Shown in pieces: positions 45,460 through 54,615 of a stretch of 64,000 nt of DNA; position 1 is the first letter of the stretch; every line of letters begins with the position of its first letter. Under the pieces are notes generated by a model. That model was not told where the DNA came from. It ran no database searches and saw only the letters and a list, made by a program, of their open reading frames with translations. This DNA is from Pseudooceanicola batsensis HTCC2597 (lineage in GTDB: Bacteria > Pseudomonadota > Alphaproteobacteria > Rhodobacterales > Rhodobacteraceae). Where the stretch lies: assembly GCF_000152725.1 (NCBI RefSeq), contig NZ_CH724131.1, positions 3,251,648-3,315,647 on the forward strand. Reading direction: 5' to 3'. A program made the translations under genes and the position numbers.

Positions 45460-46107
45460 TCAGAAGGGGATGGGCTGACCGTCCCAGGTCTCGAAGACGC
45501 CGGTGGTCTCCGGCGTCAGACGGTCGATGCGCGACACCAGCCCGCCGGCCGAGGTGGCGGCGTCGATATCGGCGCCCGCACCGCCCATCTCGGTGCGGAC
45601 CCAGCCCGGATGATAGGCCCCCACGGCGATGCTGTCCGGTGCCAGATCCCGCGCGAGGTTTCGCGCCAGGTTCACCGCCGCCGCCTTGGAGGCGCGGTAG
45701 ATATACGAGCCGCCGGGCGCGCGATCCTGGCTGCCCATGGCCGAGGACACGATGGCGATGCGCGGCGCGCTCGACCGGCGCAGGGCCGGCAGCAGCGCCT
45801 GGATCGTCAGGAAAGGCCCCGCGACGTTCACGAAAAGCCCCCGGGACCACATCTCGGGCGGATAGCCGTCGGCCAGCGGCTGGCCCTTGTCGGGATAGAT
45901 GCCGGCATTGCAGACGAGGATGTCCACGGCGCCCGCGCCGACCTCGTCCCGCAGGGGCGCAAAGTCCGGGGCGGCGTCGAAATCCAGCGGAACAAGTCCC
46001 GCGCCACCGCTGCGCGAGGTGCCGACGACCGTATCGCCGCGCTCGTCATAGGCGGCGGCAAGTGCGGCGCCGATCCCGCGGCTCGCTCCGGTGATGACGA
46101 CCCGCAT
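45460..46107 (-). CDS. Short-chain dehydrogenase/reductase
   Basis: 215-residue Rossmann enzyme: VVITGASRGIGAALAAAYDERGDTVVGTSRSG (cofactor loop), ILVCNAGIYPDKGQ, and the catalytic Ser-Tyr-Lys in IVSSAMGSQDRAPGGSYIYRASKAA. The short C-terminus resembles the C-factor-like SDRs. Substrate unknown. Lies 3 bases upstream of the DUF1178 gene's far end, so the two may be cotranscribed. Confidence 0.88.
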   Translation of the reverse strand: MRVVITGASRGIGAALAAAYDERGDTVVGTSRSGGAGLVPLDFDAAPDFAPLRDEVGAGAVDILVCNAGIYPDKGQPLADGYPPEMWSRGLFVNVAGPFLTIQALLPALRRSSAPRIAIVSSAMGSQDRAPGGSYIYRASKAAAVNLARNLARDLAPDSIAVGAYHPGWVRTEMGGAGADIDAATSAGGLVSRIDRLTPETTGVFETWDGQPIPF

Positions 46108-46110
46108 GGC

Positions 46111-46530
46111 TCAGTTCGCCTTGCGGTTGCTCATGAAGGGCAGGGGGACCACCGGGATGCCGTCATCGATCAGCTTCCTGGCATCGTCGAGGCGCGCCTC
46201 GCCGTGGATCGACCGCGCGTCGGCCTCGCCCTCGTGGATGCGGCGGGCCTCTTCTGCGAAGCGGTTGCCGACGTAATCCGACCCGGTCTCGATCTTGCGG
46301 CGCAACTCGGCCAGGGCCTGTTCGGCCGGGCTGGCGGGTTGCGACAGGTTCGCCGGGCTGGAGCGTGTCGTCGAGACGCGCGGCGCCATCACCGCCTTTT
46401 CCACCGCCTCGGACCCGCAGACCGCGCAGGTCACCAGGCCCTGCGCCTTGAGCGTGTCGAAGGCGCCGGCGGACTGGAACCAGCTGTCGAACTGGTGGTC
46501 GCGGTCGCATTTGAGGCTGAACTGGATCAT
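46111..46530 (-). CDS. DUF1178 family protein
   Basis: 139-residue protein of unknown function. The N-terminus MIQFSLKCDRDHQFDSWFQSAGAFDTLKAQGLVTCAVCGS has Cys and CxxC spacing suggesting a small zinc ribbon. The rest is charged and helical, with ARRIHEGEADARSIHGEA. The start at 46530 matches the family's usual MI(R/Q)YxLxC opening. The longer open frame upstream is a shadow of the Nudix gene. Confidence 0.83.
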   Translation of the reverse strand: MIQFSLKCDRDHQFDSWFQSAGAFDTLKAQGLVTCAVCGSEAVEKAVMAPRVSTTRSSPANLSQPASPAEQALAELRRKIETGSDYVGNRFAEEARRIHEGEADARSIHGEARLDDARKLIDDGIPVVPLPFMSNRKAN

Positions 46531-46592
46531 GACGGGCCCGGTTGCAAAACTGACACAATACATAGCGGCGGCCCCGCCCGATGCAAGGCGCC

Positions 46593-47066
46593 TCAGCGCG
46601 GGATGGCAGGGTCGAAACCGCGGATCAGCCTGGCCAGATCGGGTTCGCTCACCCGTCTGGCGGCCTTCTTCCGGCTGAACCACCTGCGGTCGCGTTCGTT
46701 CGCCTCCGGGTACTCGGCGCGGAGCAGGTGGACCCGCACGGCGAACAGCAGCCCGATGCAGGGGGCTTCCACCCCGGAGTCGAGCAGTTTCATGTAGCTG
46801 TACCGGCCGAGCGGTTCGGGCGCGGCGCGGCCGATCACCCCGGCCTCTTCCGCGGCTTCCTGCAGCGCCGCCTGGTGCGGCTCTTTCCCCGTCATCGGCC
46901 AGCCCTTGGGCACGATCCAGCGCTTCGTGCCACGGCTCGTGATCAGCAGGATGCGCGTCTTGTCGTTTACCACGCGATAGCACAACGCGGCGTATTGGGT
47001 CCGGATGTCCTTCGCCTCGTATGACCGGAATTCCGGTGGAATATCCAATTTCGCCTGAAAGCTCAC
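46593..47066 (-). CDS. Nudix-fold protein
   Basis: 157 residues from the chosen start. The fold begins TQYAALCYRVVNDKTRILLITSRGTKRWIVPKGWPMTGK. The Nudix box reads GKEPHQAALQEAAEEAGVIG, in which the usual REUXEE becomes QEAAEE. The metal-binding glutamates remain, so it may still be active. It may hydrolyse a nucleoside diphosphate derivative or inositol polyphosphate. GTG at 47066 (VSFQAKLDIPPEF) is chosen because the 17 residues from ATG at 47117 look non-coding, but either is possible. The 284 bases upstream hold no gene I recognise. Confidence 0.8.
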   Translation of the reverse strand: MSFQAKLDIPPEFRSYEAKDIRTQYAALCYRVVNDKTRILLITSRGTKRWIVPKGWPMTGKEPHQAALQEAAEEAGVIGRAAPEPLGRYSYMKLLDSGVEAPCIGLLFAVRVHLLRAEYPEANERDRRWFSRKKAARRVSEPDLARLIRGFDPAIPR

Positions 47067-47350
47067 GCCTGTTTCCGATCCCGGGCCTCCGGCCGACGAA
47101 TGGCCGGTGCCCAACATTGCAGATACATTATTCCCCCAAGATATGCCGGAATTCGCGCTCCGGCAACGAGCGCTGATTTCGAAGGCGCACCACGGGGGGG
47201 GTCTTGCGCCTTTTTCGACACGCCGCCTGTTCCGACCGCAGGGCCATCGTGCGGGAAAAGAATTGAACCGATGTTAACGCGACCCCGCGCGGCGACGACA
47301 ATCGGCCCGCGGATTGGCCGCGCCGATTGCCGCCGCAATTGCGGGGCCGG

Positions 47351-48478
47351 TCAGGTCAGGACCTTTTCCGCCCGCAGCCGCACGATCGTTTCGGCGTCGT
47401 ATCCCAGTTCGGCGAGAATGGGATCGGTGTCCTCTCCGGGGGCGTGCGGGGCGCTGACGGGCGCGGTGGCGGTGCGGCTGAACCTGGGCGCCGGGGCCGC
47501 CTGGGTCACGCCGCCGGGGCTCACGAAGGTGCCGCGCGCGGCGAGGTGGGGGTGCGCGGGGGCTTCCGACCAACTCAGCACCGGGGTCGCGCAGGCATCC
47601 GTTCCGTCGAAGATCGCCGTCCACTCGTCGCGGGTCTTCTGCCGGAAGACCTCGGCATAGGCCGCGCGCCGGGCGGGCCAGTCGCGCGCGTCCATCTGCG
47701 TGGCGCGATGGTCCTCGGGCAGGCCCGCCAGCCGGACCAGTTCGGCGAAGAACTGCGGTTCGATCGGACCGACCGCGAGGAACAGGCCGTCGGCGCATTC
47801 GTAGGTCCGGTAGAACGGCGCACCCCCGTCCAGCAGGTTCGCCTCGCGCGTTTCGGACCAGTGGCCGCGCGCGATCATGCCGTGGATCAAGCCCATGAGG
47901 GCCGAGGCGCCGTCGACCATGGCTGCGTCCACCACCTGGCCCGCGCCCGATCGCTGCCGTTCGTACAGCGCGGCCATGATCCCGAACAGCAGGAACATCG
48001 TGCCGCCGCCGTAATCCGCGCCGATATTGAGCGGCGGGGTCGGCACGTCATCCGCCCGGCCGATGGCATGCAGAAACCCGGTCAGGCCGAGATAGTTGAT
48101 GTCATGCCCGGCGGTCTGCGCCAGAGGCCCCTCCTGACCCCAGCCGGTCATCCGGCCGTAGATCAGCCCGGGGTTCTCGGCATGGCAGGCCTCGGGACCC
48201 AGGCCCATCCGCTCCATGACGCCGGGGCGGAACCCCTCGATCAGCACATCGGCCCGGGCGATCAGCGACAGGGCGATTTCGACCCCCTCGGCCGTCTTGA
48301 GGTTCAGCGCCACCGAGCGCTTGCCCCGGCTGTTGATGTCCGCCGGATCGGTCCGCCCCGAGGCGCGGGCGATCAGCGTCACCTCGGCGCCGAGGTCGGC
48401 AAGGAACTGGCCCGCCAGCGGCGCGGGGCCGATCCCCTGCATTTCGACGACCCGCAGTCCCGCGAGAGGCCCGCTCAT
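47351..48478 (-). CDS. CaiB/BaiF-type CoA-transferase
   Basis: Class III CoA-transferase or racemase (375 residues). Begins MSGPLAGLRVVEMQGIGPAPLAGQFLADLGAEVTLIARASG, with a GKRSVALNLKTAEGVEIALSLIARADVLIEGFRPGVMERMGLGPEAC block and GPLAQTAGHDINYLGLTGFL. The length and the GHDINYLGLTG motif favour the alpha-methylacyl-CoA racemase branch, which would let 2-methyl-branched acyl-CoAs enter beta-oxidation. It overlaps the upstream FadB/J gene by 4 bases (ATGA). Confidence 0.88.
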   Translation of the reverse strand: MSGPLAGLRVVEMQGIGPAPLAGQFLADLGAEVTLIARASGRTDPADINSRGKRSVALNLKTAEGVEIALSLIARADVLIEGFRPGVMERMGLGPEACHAENPGLIYGRMTGWGQEGPLAQTAGHDINYLGLTGFLHAIGRADDVPTPPLNIGADYGGGTMFLLFGIMAALYERQRSGAGQVVDAAMVDGASALMGLIHGMIARGHWSETREANLLDGGAPFYRTYECADGLFLAVGPIEPQFFAELVRLAGLPEDHRATQMDARDWPARRAAYAEVFRQKTRDEWTAIFDGTDACATPVLSWSEAPAHPHLAARGTFVSPGGVTQAAPAPRFSRTATAPVSAPHAPGEDTDPILAELGYDAETIVRLRAEKVLT

Positions 48479-50622
48479 GCCGCCCTGGCCCTGTCGTCGC
48501 GCAGCCGGTCGTAGATCGTGTCCGGCACGGCAAAGCGTTCGCCATAGGCATCGGCCAGTTCCCGGGCGCGCGCCCGGAACCTGTCGACCCCCTCGCCGCG
48601 GATGAACTGGATCGCGCCGCCGGTGTGCGCCGGGAAGCCGATGGCGAAGATGCCGCCGAGGTTCGCCTCGACCTCGGTGTTCAGCACGCCTTCGTCCAGG
48701 CAGCGCAGGGTCTCGATTGCCTGGCGATAGAGGATGCGGTCGATGGCATCCTGCAGCGGCACGTCGGCATTGCCCCGCGCGAATTGACCAAGCTCGGGCC
48801 AGAGGGTGCGCTTGCCGGCGCTGTCGTAGTCGTAGAAGCCGCCGCCGTACTGGCGCCCGCCGCGGCCCATCTCGATCATCCTGTCGGTGACCTCGACGGT
48901 GGCAGTGTTGTGGTGGCCGAAATCCGACTGCACGCCCAGGCGCTGGTCCAGCGCCTCGTGCGTCCTGCGGACCTTCTGGCCCAGGATCAGCGACACCTCG
49001 TCGAAGACCTGAAGCGGGCCGACCGGCATCCCCGCCAGCCAGGCGGCACGTTCGATGGCCGTCGGGGCCATGCCGTCGACCAGAAGCTGGCAGCCCTCGT
49101 CCATGAAGGTGCCGAAGACGCGGGAGGTGAAGAAGCCGCGGCTGTCGTTCACCACGATCGGCATGTAGCCGATCTGCTGGACATAGTCGTAGGCCTTGCG
49201 CAGCGTCTCCTGCGACGTCTTCTCGCCGATGATGATCTCGACCACCTTCATCTTGTCCACCGGGCTGAAGAAGTGCAGCCCGATGAAGCGGGTCGGATCG
49301 GGGCACGACTCGGCGAGGATCGAGATCGGCAGGGTCGAGGTGTTCGACCCGTAGATCCCGTCATCGGACAGCATCGGCCAGGTGTCGGCGATGACCTTGT
49401 CCTTCAGGTCGATATCCTCGAACACGGCCTCGATGATGATGTCGACGCTGCCCGGCGCCGCGTTCTCGGTCACGGGCGTGATCCGGTCGAGCAGCGCGGC
49501 CTTGCCGGCGTCGTCCAGCCGGCCCTTCCCGATCGCCTTGTCGCAGAGCTTTTCGGAATAGCCCTTGCCCTTCTCGGCATTGGCCATCTCGGTGTCCTTC
49601 AGCTGTGTGGCGAGCCCGCGCTTGGCATGGGCATAGGCGATGCCCGAGCCCATCATTCCCGCGCCCAGGACAACGGCATTGCCGGCTTTCCAGTGCGCGC
49701 CCTCGGGGCGGACCTTGCCGGACTTGATCGCCTGCATGCCGAAGAAGAAGGTGGAGATCGCCGCCTTCGCCTCCTTGCTGGCCATCAGGCCGATGAAGCG
49801 CCGCGTCTCCATCCGCAAGGCCGCGTCGAAGTTCATCCGCATGGAGTTGACCGCCACGTCGAGGATCTTCTCGGGCGCGGGCAGCAGGCCGCGGGTCTTC
49901 TGGTAGAGCATCGCCGACGAGACCTGGATCATCTGGCGGACCTTGGGGTGGATCGCGTCACCGCCGGGATAGCGGAAACCCTTCCGGTCCCAGGGCTGAA
50001 CGGCGGCCTCGGGGTTGGACTTGATCCATGCCTTGGCGGCGGGGATCAACTCGTCCTTGGTTTCGACGATCTCGTCGACCATGCCGACCTTGAGCGCCTC
50101 GGCCGGTTGCGCCTGACGGCCCTCCAACAGATAGGGCATCGCCTTTTCCAGGCCGAGCAACGCGGTCAGGCGCACGACGCCGCCGGCACCCGGCAGAAGG
50201 CCGAGCGTGACCTCGGGCAGGCCGACGACGGCCTTGAGTGAATTCAGCACGATCCGATGGTTGCAGCTGAGGCACAGTTCGTAGCCGCCGCCGAGGGCCG
50301 CGCCGTTGATCGCGGCGACGACCGGGACGGGCAGCTTTTCCAGCCGGCGGTAGGTCGCCTTGCTGGCTTCGATCATGGTGAACTCGGCTTCCGTCGCCTC
50401 GGTCGTGGCGAGGATGTTGTTCAGGTCGCCACCCGCGAAGAAGGTGGACTTGGCCGAGGCGAAGACGACACCGGTGAGGCCTTCTTCGGCCTCCAGCCGG
50501 TCGCAGACCCCGCGCATCCCCGGCTCGAACCGTTCGTTCATGGTGTTGGCGTTCTGACCCTGCATGTCGAGGGTCACGGTGACGATGCCCTCGGCATCCT
50601 TCTCGTAGATGAAATCTTCCAT
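48475..50622 (-). CDS. Fused enoyl-CoA hydratase / 3-hydroxyacyl-CoA dehydrogenase (FadB/FadJ-like)
   Basis: 715-residue bifunctional beta-oxidation enzyme. Residues ~1-190 are a crotonase domain (AINGAALGGGYELCLSCNHRI, with VTLGLLPGAGGVVRL). A hydroxyacyl-CoA dehydrogenase follows from about residue 310 (NAVVLGAGMMGSGIAYAHAKRG, then FIGLHFFSPVDKMKVVEII and a C-terminal helical domain). ATG at 50622 is preferred over 50691 because GAGAGGATCG precedes it. 20 bases after the thiolase gene; the two make the fadBA-type pair. Confidence 0.93.
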   Translation of the reverse strand: MEDFIYEKDAEGIVTVTLDMQGQNANTMNERFEPGMRGVCDRLEAEEGLTGVVFASAKSTFFAGGDLNNILATTEATEAEFTMIEASKATYRRLEKLPVPVVAAINGAALGGGYELCLSCNHRIVLNSLKAVVGLPEVTLGLLPGAGGVVRLTALLGLEKAMPYLLEGRQAQPAEALKVGMVDEIVETKDELIPAAKAWIKSNPEAAVQPWDRKGFRYPGGDAIHPKVRQMIQVSSAMLYQKTRGLLPAPEKILDVAVNSMRMNFDAALRMETRRFIGLMASKEAKAAISTFFFGMQAIKSGKVRPEGAHWKAGNAVVLGAGMMGSGIAYAHAKRGLATQLKDTEMANAEKGKGYSEKLCDKAIGKGRLDDAGKAALLDRITPVTENAAPGSVDIIIEAVFEDIDLKDKVIADTWPMLSDDGIYGSNTSTLPISILAESCPDPTRFIGLHFFSPVDKMKVVEIIIGEKTSQETLRKAYDYVQQIGYMPIVVNDSRGFFTSRVFGTFMDEGCQLLVDGMAPTAIERAAWLAGMPVGPLQVFDEVSLILGQKVRRTHEALDQRLGVQSDFGHHNTATVEVTDRMIEMGRGGRQYGGGFYDYDSAGKRTLWPELGQFARGNADVPLQDAIDRILYRQAIETLRCLDEGVLNTEVEANLGGIFAIGFPAHTGGAIQFIRGEGVDRFRARARELADAYGERFAVPDTIYDRLRDDRARAA

Positions 50623-50642
50623 TCGATCCTCTCCCGGAGCCG

Positions 50643-51851
50643 TCACAGGCGTTCGATGATGGACGCGATGCCCATGCCGCCGCCGACGCACATGCAGATC
50701 AGCGCGCGCTTCTGGTTCCGCCGTTCCAGTTCGTCCAGCATGGTCGAGACGAGGCAGCCGCCCGTCGCGCCGAGCGGATGGCCCATGGCGATGGCGCCGC
50801 CGACCACGTTCAGCTTTTCATCCGGAACATCAAGGTCACGCTGCAACCGCAAGGCAACGCTTGCAAATGCCTCGTTTATCTCGACCAGGTCGATGTCGTC
50901 GATGGTCAGGCCGGCCTTGGCCAGCGCCTTTTGCGACGCAGGTCCGGGCCCGGTCAACATGATCGTGGGATCGGTCGCCGTCAGCGCGATCGAGACGACC
51001 CGCCCGCGCGGGTCGAGGCCGATGTCGCGGCCGACCTTCTCGTTGCCGACCATGACGAGCGAGGCGCCGTCCACGATGCCCGACGAGTTGCCGGGGGTGT
51101 GCACGTGATTGATCCGCTCGACCTGCGGGTACTTGGCCAGCGCCACCGCGTCGAAGCCCATGGAACCGGGCATCTCGAAACTGGCCTTCAGCGCGCCCAG
51201 CTTCTGCATGTCGGTGTCCGGCTTGATGAAGTCGTCCCGTTCGAGGACCACGATCCCGTTCTCGTCGCGCACTGGCACGACCGAGCGGTCGAACCAGCCG
51301 CTGTCGCGGGCATGGGCCGCGCGCTTCTGGCTTTCCAGCGCGAAGGCGTCCACGTCGTCGCGGCTCCAGCCCTCGATCGTGGCGATCAGGTCGGCGCCGA
51401 TGCCCTGGGGCACGAAACCGGTGTTGATCGCGGTCTCCGGGTCCTCGGCGAAGGGGCCGCCATCCGCGCCCATGGGCACGCGCGACATGGATTCGAAACC
51501 GCCCGCGCAGACCAGGTCCTCCCAGCCGGAGGCGACCTTGGCCGCGGCGGTGTTGAACGTGTCGAGCCCCGAGGCGCAGAAGCGGTTCACCTGCGCGCCG
51601 GGCACGGTTTCATCCCAGCCGGCCTTCTGCAGCGCGATCTTGGGCAGGACGGCGCCCTGCTCCATCACCGGGGCCACGCAGCCCAGCATCACGTCGTCGA
51701 CGCGCGAGGTATCCAGGTCATGGCGCTGCTGCATCTCGCCAAGCAGCGTCGTGACGAGGTTGATCGGTTTCACCTCGTGCAGCGTTCCGTCCGCCTTGCC
51801 CCTGGATCGCGGCGTGCGGATCGCATCGTAGATATAGGCAGCTTCTGCCAT
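50643..51851 (-). CDS. Acetyl-CoA acyltransferase (thiolase)
   Basis: 402-residue thiolase cleaving 3-ketoacyl-CoA. The nucleophilic Cys92 is in [18 protein letters not shown] and [15 protein letters not shown] give the active-site Asn and His, and the second Cys is in [12 protein letters not shown]. It acts with the downstream FadB/J-type enzyme. First structural gene after the TetR regulator in the leftward operon (27-base gap). Confidence 0.94.
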   Translation of the reverse strand: MAEAAYIYDAIRTPRSRGKADGTLHEVKPINLVTTLLGEMQQRHDLDTSRVDDVMLGCVAPVMEQGAVLPKIALQKAGWDETVPGAQVNRFCASGLDTFNTAAAKVASGWEDLVCAGGFESMSRVPMGADGGPFAEDPETAINTGFVPQGIGADLIATIEGWSRDDVDAFALESQKRAAHARDSGWFDRSVVPVRDENGIVVLERDDFIKPDTDMQKLGALKASFEMPGSMGFDAVALAKYPQVERINHVHTPGNSSGIVDGASLVMVGNEKVGRDIGLDPRGRVVSIALTATDPTIMLTGPGPASQKALAKAGLTIDDIDLVEINEAFASVALRLQRDLDVPDEKLNVVGGAIAMGHPLGATGGCLVSTMLDELERRNQKRALICMCVGGGMGIASIIERL

Positions 51852-51878
51852 GGTCGTCCTCCCTTGAAGATCCTGCTC

Positions 51879-52499
51879 TCAGGCCGCGTCGAACACGGTC
51901 ATGCGGGGCAGGGGGTCCAGTTCCTGTTGGGTGATGTCGCGCGCTTCGGCCCTGTCGATGCCGATCCCGCGCAAGATGATTTCCGCCGTGTCCGTGCCCG
52001 CCTGCCGCCAGGTGCGATAGCCGTCCAGCACCAGGGTCATCGCCCCGAAGGTGGCGCCGCCCGCCGAGGCGGTGATCGAGGCGATCTGGTCACGGTGAAA
52101 GTCGAAGCGGCCCGAGATCAGGCCGCGCCGCAGTTCCTCGGCCGGCATCTTGCCCCAGAAACTGCCCAGCGTCGGCTCGAGCATCGCATAGCGCGCGATG
52201 AAGCGGCCCCAGTGCGGATCCTCGTGAACACGACGCACGCACAGCCGGATGGCCGCCGAGATACGTTCCGCCGGGTCCTGCATCCTCCGCGTGGCTTGGC
52301 CGATCGAGTCGCCGAATTCCTCGGCCACGGTCTGGCAGACCGAGGTGAAGAGGCCGTTCGGATCGGCAAGATTGTTGTAGATCGTCCCGCGCGAAAGGCC
52401 CGCTTCCCGCGCGAGCTCGCTGACCGCGACGGTCGTTCCGCCGTTCTCGGCGAAGAGGCGGAGGGCAGCATGATGGATGCGAAGCGCGGCCGTGTTCAT
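51879..52499 (-). CDS. TetR-family regulator
   Basis: 206-residue repressor with an N-terminal helix-turn-helix (TTVAVSELAREAGLSRGTIYNNLADPNGLF, about residues 22-51). A C-terminal ligand domain follows. ATG at 52499 (MNTAALRIHHAALRLFAENGG) matches the usual TetR opening; a start 22 codons upstream would begin inside the operator. Heads the leftward thiolase operon and faces the importer operon across a double palindrome, so it very probably controls both. Acyl-CoA or the imported acid is the likely ligand. Confidence 0.9.
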   Translation of the reverse strand: MNTAALRIHHAALRLFAENGGTTVAVSELAREAGLSRGTIYNNLADPNGLFTSVCQTVAEEFGDSIGQATRRMQDPAERISAAIRLCVRRVHEDPHWGRFIARYAMLEPTLGSFWGKMPAEELRRGLISGRFDFHRDQIASITASAGGATFGAMTLVLDGYRTWRQAGTDTAEIILRGIGIDRAEARDITQQELDPLPRMTVFDAA

Positions 52500-52524
52500 C
52501 GTTCTGGTGGGACTTTGAAAATGA

Positions 52525-52568
52525 GTGTTGACTGAAATTGAACACGAGTGTTTAAATCGTGTCAACAG
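52525..52568. promoter_or_regulatory. Double TetR operator overlapping divergent promoters
   Basis: Two similar sites: GTGTTGAC-N5-TTGAACAC (52525-52545) and GTGTTTAA-N5-GTCAACAG (52548-52568), centres 23 bases apart. The whole array is itself symmetric about 52546.5. A rightward promoter TTGACT-17-TTTAAA (52528-52556) and a leftward promoter TTGACA-17-TTCAAT (52565-52537) lie inside it. A bound repressor would block both operons. Confidence 0.75.
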
Positions 52569-52596
52569 CGTTCATTGCCGAACGGGAGGAGACGGC

Positions 52597-52641
52597 ATGA
52601 AGACGAATAGACCGGGCGCGGCGCGCCCGAGGTTCCGCTGA
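52597..52641 (+). CDS. 14-codon leader ORF before livH
   Basis: A short ORF MKTNRPGAARPRFR with an excellent ribosome-binding site (GGGAGGAG, 6 bases before the ATG). Its TGA stop shares the A with the livH start (TGATG). livH itself has only a weak site inside the ORF, so translation of livH probably depends on ribosomes finishing the leader. The peptide has four Arg and three Pro but no Leu, Ile or Val, which argues against classic branched-chain attenuation. Confidence 0.6.
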   Translation: MKTNRPGAARPRFR

Positions 52642-53516
52642 TGGAGCTTCTGCAACTCATGATCGGCGGACTGGCGAACGGCTGCATCTACGGCCTCGTC
52701 GCGCTTGGCTTCGTCATGATCTACAAGGCCAGCGAAGGCGTGAATTTCGCCCAGGGCGACATGATGATGCTGGGTGCGTTCATCGCGCTCGGCTTCGGCA
52801 ATACGGACCAGATGGGGCTGCCCTTCGGCGTGGCGGTGTTGCTGGCCATGGTGCTGATGTTCGGGATCGGCTGGGGGGTCGAGAGGGTGGTCGTCCGCCA
52901 GATCTTCGGCCAGCCGCAGTTCGCCCTCGTCATCCTGACCATCGCGCTCGGCTTCGTCTTCCGCTTCGTCGCCGGGTCGATCTGGGGCTACACGCCGCTG
53001 GTGCTCGAGACGCCCTTCGCGGGCCAGAACCTGCGGTCGGGCGGCATCGTCATTTCGCTTGCCGACCTCGTGACCATCGGGGTGACGCTGGTGCTGACGC
53101 TGGCGCTCTGGGCCTTCTTCGCCTTCACGCGGATCGGTCTGGCGGCGCAGGCCGCATCCCAGAACCAGATGGCCGCCTATATCGTCGGCGTGCCGGTGAT
53201 GCGGGTGAATTCGCTGATCTGGGGGCTCTCGGGGGCCGTCGCGACGGTGGCCGGCGTGCTCTATGCGACGCGCGGGGCGATCGACCCGAACATCGGTCTG
53301 CTGGGGATCAAGGCCTTCGCGGCGGCGGTGATCGGCGGGCTCGGGTCGCTGCCGGGGGCGCTGCTTGGCGGGCTGATCATCGGCGTCGTCGAGCCGGTGG
53401 CGGGTCGCTACGCCCCGGGCGAACTGGCCAAGATGTCGCCCTACATCATCATGCTGATCGTCCTCGTGACCCGTCCGGGGGGCCTTTTCAGCCAGATCCA
53501 GATGAAGAAGGTCTAG
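52641..53516 (+). CDS. livH: Branched-chain-type ABC importer permease LivH
   Basis: 291-residue inner-membrane permease of the HAAT family (MELLQLMIGGLANGCIYGLVALGFVMIYKASEGVNFAQGDMMMLGAF). The loop with AAFAAAVIGGLGSLPGALLGGLIIGVVE is the ATPase-contact region. Despite the family name, such systems also import acids, amides and aromatics; its coupling with a CoA ligase and acyl-CoA dehydrogenases suggests a carboxylic acid. Confidence 0.93.
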   Translation: MELLQLMIGGLANGCIYGLVALGFVMIYKASEGVNFAQGDMMMLGAFIALGFGNTDQMGLPFGVAVLLAMVLMFGIGWGVERVVVRQIFGQPQFALVILTIALGFVFRFVAGSIWGYTPLVLETPFAGQNLRSGGIVISLADLVTIGVTLVLTLALWAFFAFTRIGLAAQAASQNQMAAYIVGVPVMRVNSLIWGLSGAVATVAGVLYATRGAIDPNIGLLGIKAFAAAVIGGLGSLPGALLGGLIIGVVEPVAGRYAPGELAKMSPYIIMLIVLVTRPGGLFSQIQMKKV

Positions 53517-53520
53517 GCGG

Positions 53521-54615
53521 ATGCGGGTGGTCTTCAAGACAAGCTACGATCGCGACATCGACCTGCACGAGCACGGTCAGAGCCGGGCCAAGATCGCCGT
53601 TCTTCTGGCGATCATGGTGGCGCTGCCCTTCCTTGTGGGCGACTACTACCTGGCCGAGGCGGCCAACACGCTGATCTGGGCACTGGCCGGCATGGGGCTG
53701 ATGGTGGCCGTGGGACATACCGGGCAGGTGAGCCTGGGCCACGCGGCCTTCCTCGCCATCGGCGCCTATGCGGACTCTGCCCTGATGAACGCGGGTCTGC
53801 CCTTCCTCGTCAGCTTCCCCGTCGCGGGCCTGATCACCGGGCTCTTCGGCGCGATCATCGCGGTGCCGGCGGTGCGGATGTCCGGCATCTACCTGGCCAT
53901 CGCCACGCTGGCCGTCTTCGTCATCGTCGAGGAAATGGTCATCCTGCTGGAGCCGATCACCGGTGGCGTGGGCGGCATCATGGCGCCCTCGGTCACGATC
54001 CTCGGGATCAGCTTCGACCGCTACGCGGCGCTGCCGAACTTCTACTGGCTGTGCCTGGCTGTCGTGGCGGTCGTGACCTGGGGCTATGCGAACCTGATGC
54101 GCTCGCCCACGGGGCGGTCGTTCCTGGCGGTGCGCGACAGCGAGGTATCGGCCCGCGCGCTCGGCATCAACGTGACGCGGACACGGGCGCTGGCCTTCGG
54201 CCTGTCCTCGGGCGTCACGGGCCTGGCGGGCGCGCTGATGGGGCATTACATCGGCTTCTTCAACTACGAGCTCTTCTCGATCTTCATCTCGATCAACCTG
54301 CTGCTGGTGGTCACCATCGGGGGGCTGGGCTTCATCCAGGGCGCGTTCCTGGGGGCAATCCTGATCACCGCGGTGCCGCAGCTGATCTCGATCCTGCGCG
54401 ACAATCTCGTCGGGATCGGCATCGACCTGAGCGGCATCCCCGGGCTCGACACGATGATCTTCTCGCTGATCCTGATCGGCTTCATCATCTACGAACCGAC
54501 GGGGCTATATGGCCGCTGGCTGAAGATCCGGACCTGGTTCGAGATCTTCCCGCTGGCGCGCAAGGACATGTTCCGCCGCCAGAAATCCTATCTCAAGACG
54601 GAGCGGATGAAATGA
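53521..54615 (+). CDS. livM: Branched-chain-type ABC importer permease LivM
   Basis: 364-residue second permease. MGLMVAVGHTGQVSLGHAAFLAIGAYADSALM and AGALMGHYIGFFNYELFSIFISINLLLVVTIGGLGFIQGAFLGAI are LivM motifs. The soluble C-terminal tail after residue 330 is longer than usual. It follows livH by 4 bases and overlaps livG by 4 (ATGA). Confidence 0.93.
   Translation: MRVVFKTSYDRDIDLHEHGQSRAKIAVLLAIMVALPFLVGDYYLAEAANTLIWALAGMGLMVAVGHTGQVSLGHAAFLAIGAYADSALMNAGLPFLVSFPVAGLITGLFGAIIAVPAVRMSGIYLAIATLAVFVIVEEMVILLEPITGGVGGIMAPSVTILGISFDRYAALPNFYWLCLAVVAVVTWGYANLMRSPTGRSFLAVRDSEVSARALGINVTRTRALAFGLSSGVTGLAGALMGHYIGFFNYELFSIFISINLLLVVTIGGLGFIQGAFLGAILITAVPQLISILRDNLVGIGIDLSGIPGLDTMIFSLILIGFIIYEPTGLYGRWLKIRTWFEIFPLARKDMFRRQKSYLKTERMK

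Noticed and set aside
54051..54611. Long N-terminal extension of livG
   Set aside because: It is a frame shadow of livM; the ATPase starts at the ATGA overlap.
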